NCBI GenBank assembly: GCA_036346355.1
Contig: CM070579.1
Location: 8,184,001-8,248,000 of the forward strand
Reading direction: 5' to 3'
Origin: Rhipidocladum racemiflorum
Taxonomy: Eukaryota > Streptophyta > Magnoliopsida > Poales > Poaceae
Length of the DNA stretch: 64,000 bases
Made by a program: the position numbers and the translations under genes. Below the pieces are notes generated by a model. The model did not search any database. It saw only the letters and a list, made by a program, of their open reading frames with translations, and was not told the origin of the DNA. Shown here one piece after another: positions 63,416 to 64,000 of this stretch. The stretch's first letter is position 1. Each line of letters begins with the position of its first letter.

Positions 63416-64000
63416 ACAAAAAGTCTCCCATAGGAAAGGGTCAGTGGCCCATGAGGAATCGGTCGAGAGTTCTTGATTTGGAGATATTAGTATCTCTATT
63501 TCAACTAGAGTTGGATTTAATTAAAAGGTGTTGTATTTGTGAATGTTTCTAAAAGGCAATTCTTATAATTGTTTCATAAGTATTTTCTTGTGTAAAGCAG
63601 TTTTCTGTTGGAAAATGAGTTTCTCTTTCTCTTAAGAATAAGATATGGTTGTTGTGTGGAAATGTTTGGTTCCACGATCAGTTTTCCCTTTTGGAAATGT
63701 TTGGCTCTGGAAAAAAAGTGAGATGCTTCTATAAAAGACTTATGCGGTGTTCCCCTTTTTAAGTTGAGTTCCTCACCTATGTGAATTTTAGCGCCTTGGT
63801 TTTAAGGTGGTGTGTGGTTCATTTTGTTAAAGAGAATTGATATTCCTTTATGTTCTAGCCTAGGATAAGAAAATGAATGTTTATAGTATATTATTAAGTA
63901 TAATTAAAGATTGTACTCTTTGACTTGGTTCTTTGAGTAAAAGAATGTGAGGGCGAGAACTTCTTAGAAAGAGAACCAAGTGTGGGTTGGTATTGACCTA
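63416..64000. other. gene-free stretch at the window end
   Basis: AT-rich sequence with TTTGGAAATGTTTGG-type repeats near 63660-63710. I see no gene. It may belong to the PMD-type element or an adjoining LTR. Confidence 0.4.

Overview
The window looks like nuclear DNA from a grass (Poaceae). The signs are two intron-containing plant genes with GC-rich 5' exons, BARE/Angela-type and other Ty1-copia elements, large Ty3-gypsy LTRs, and many MITEs of the Stowaway, Tourist, hAT and Mutator types. I cannot name the species. No bacterial-type operons, rRNA or tRNA genes were seen.

Layout. 1-3837 is the 5' part of a decayed copia element on the minus strand. 3838-9870 holds MITEs, a fold-back element, a probable old LTR and a broken plant-mobile-domain (PMD)-like gene. 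9919-13353 is a 3.4 kb solo LTR with a perfect 5-bp target duplication. 14039-27311 is bracketed by two CACTA-type ends. Between them lie a fold-back element, an old gypsy-type LTR split by an 8.1 kb full-length BARE-like copia element (15325-23430, target duplication ATTTA), and a 1.1 kb solo LTR (25821-26925, target duplication TAAAC). 27485-33310 is a MITE garden with several exact target duplications. 33900-36279 is another gypsy-type LTR on the plus strand.

Two host genes follow on the plus strand. A five-exon PFA-DSP phosphatase gene (36847-40702) is intact, with the HCKRGK/HRTG active-site loop split across an intron. A five-exon LysM GPI-anchored protein gene of the LYP/LYM immune-receptor type (41797-60209) is intact at every exon and splice site. 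Its first intron is about 16 kb and is filled by nested insertions: a genomic fragment of topoisomerase III-alpha in antisense; an hAT transposon with its own transposase gene, inserted into an exon of that fragment; a truncated gypsy element; a 5.6 kb copia element inside the gypsy element; and a small hAT element inside the copia element. Its fourth intron carries a Tourist-like MITE.

Downstream of the LysM gene, 60378-61035 is an array of about 26 short palindromes (period about 26 nt). Their stems vary in a base-pair-preserving way. The array starts 169 bp after the stop codon and precedes a degenerate PMD-type gene (61529-63415).

The strongest points for a second look are the 16 kb nested intron in an immune-receptor-type gene, the captured and split TOP3A fragment, and the covarying palindrome array. 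Boundaries given with target-site duplications were read directly. Family names are inferences from motifs.
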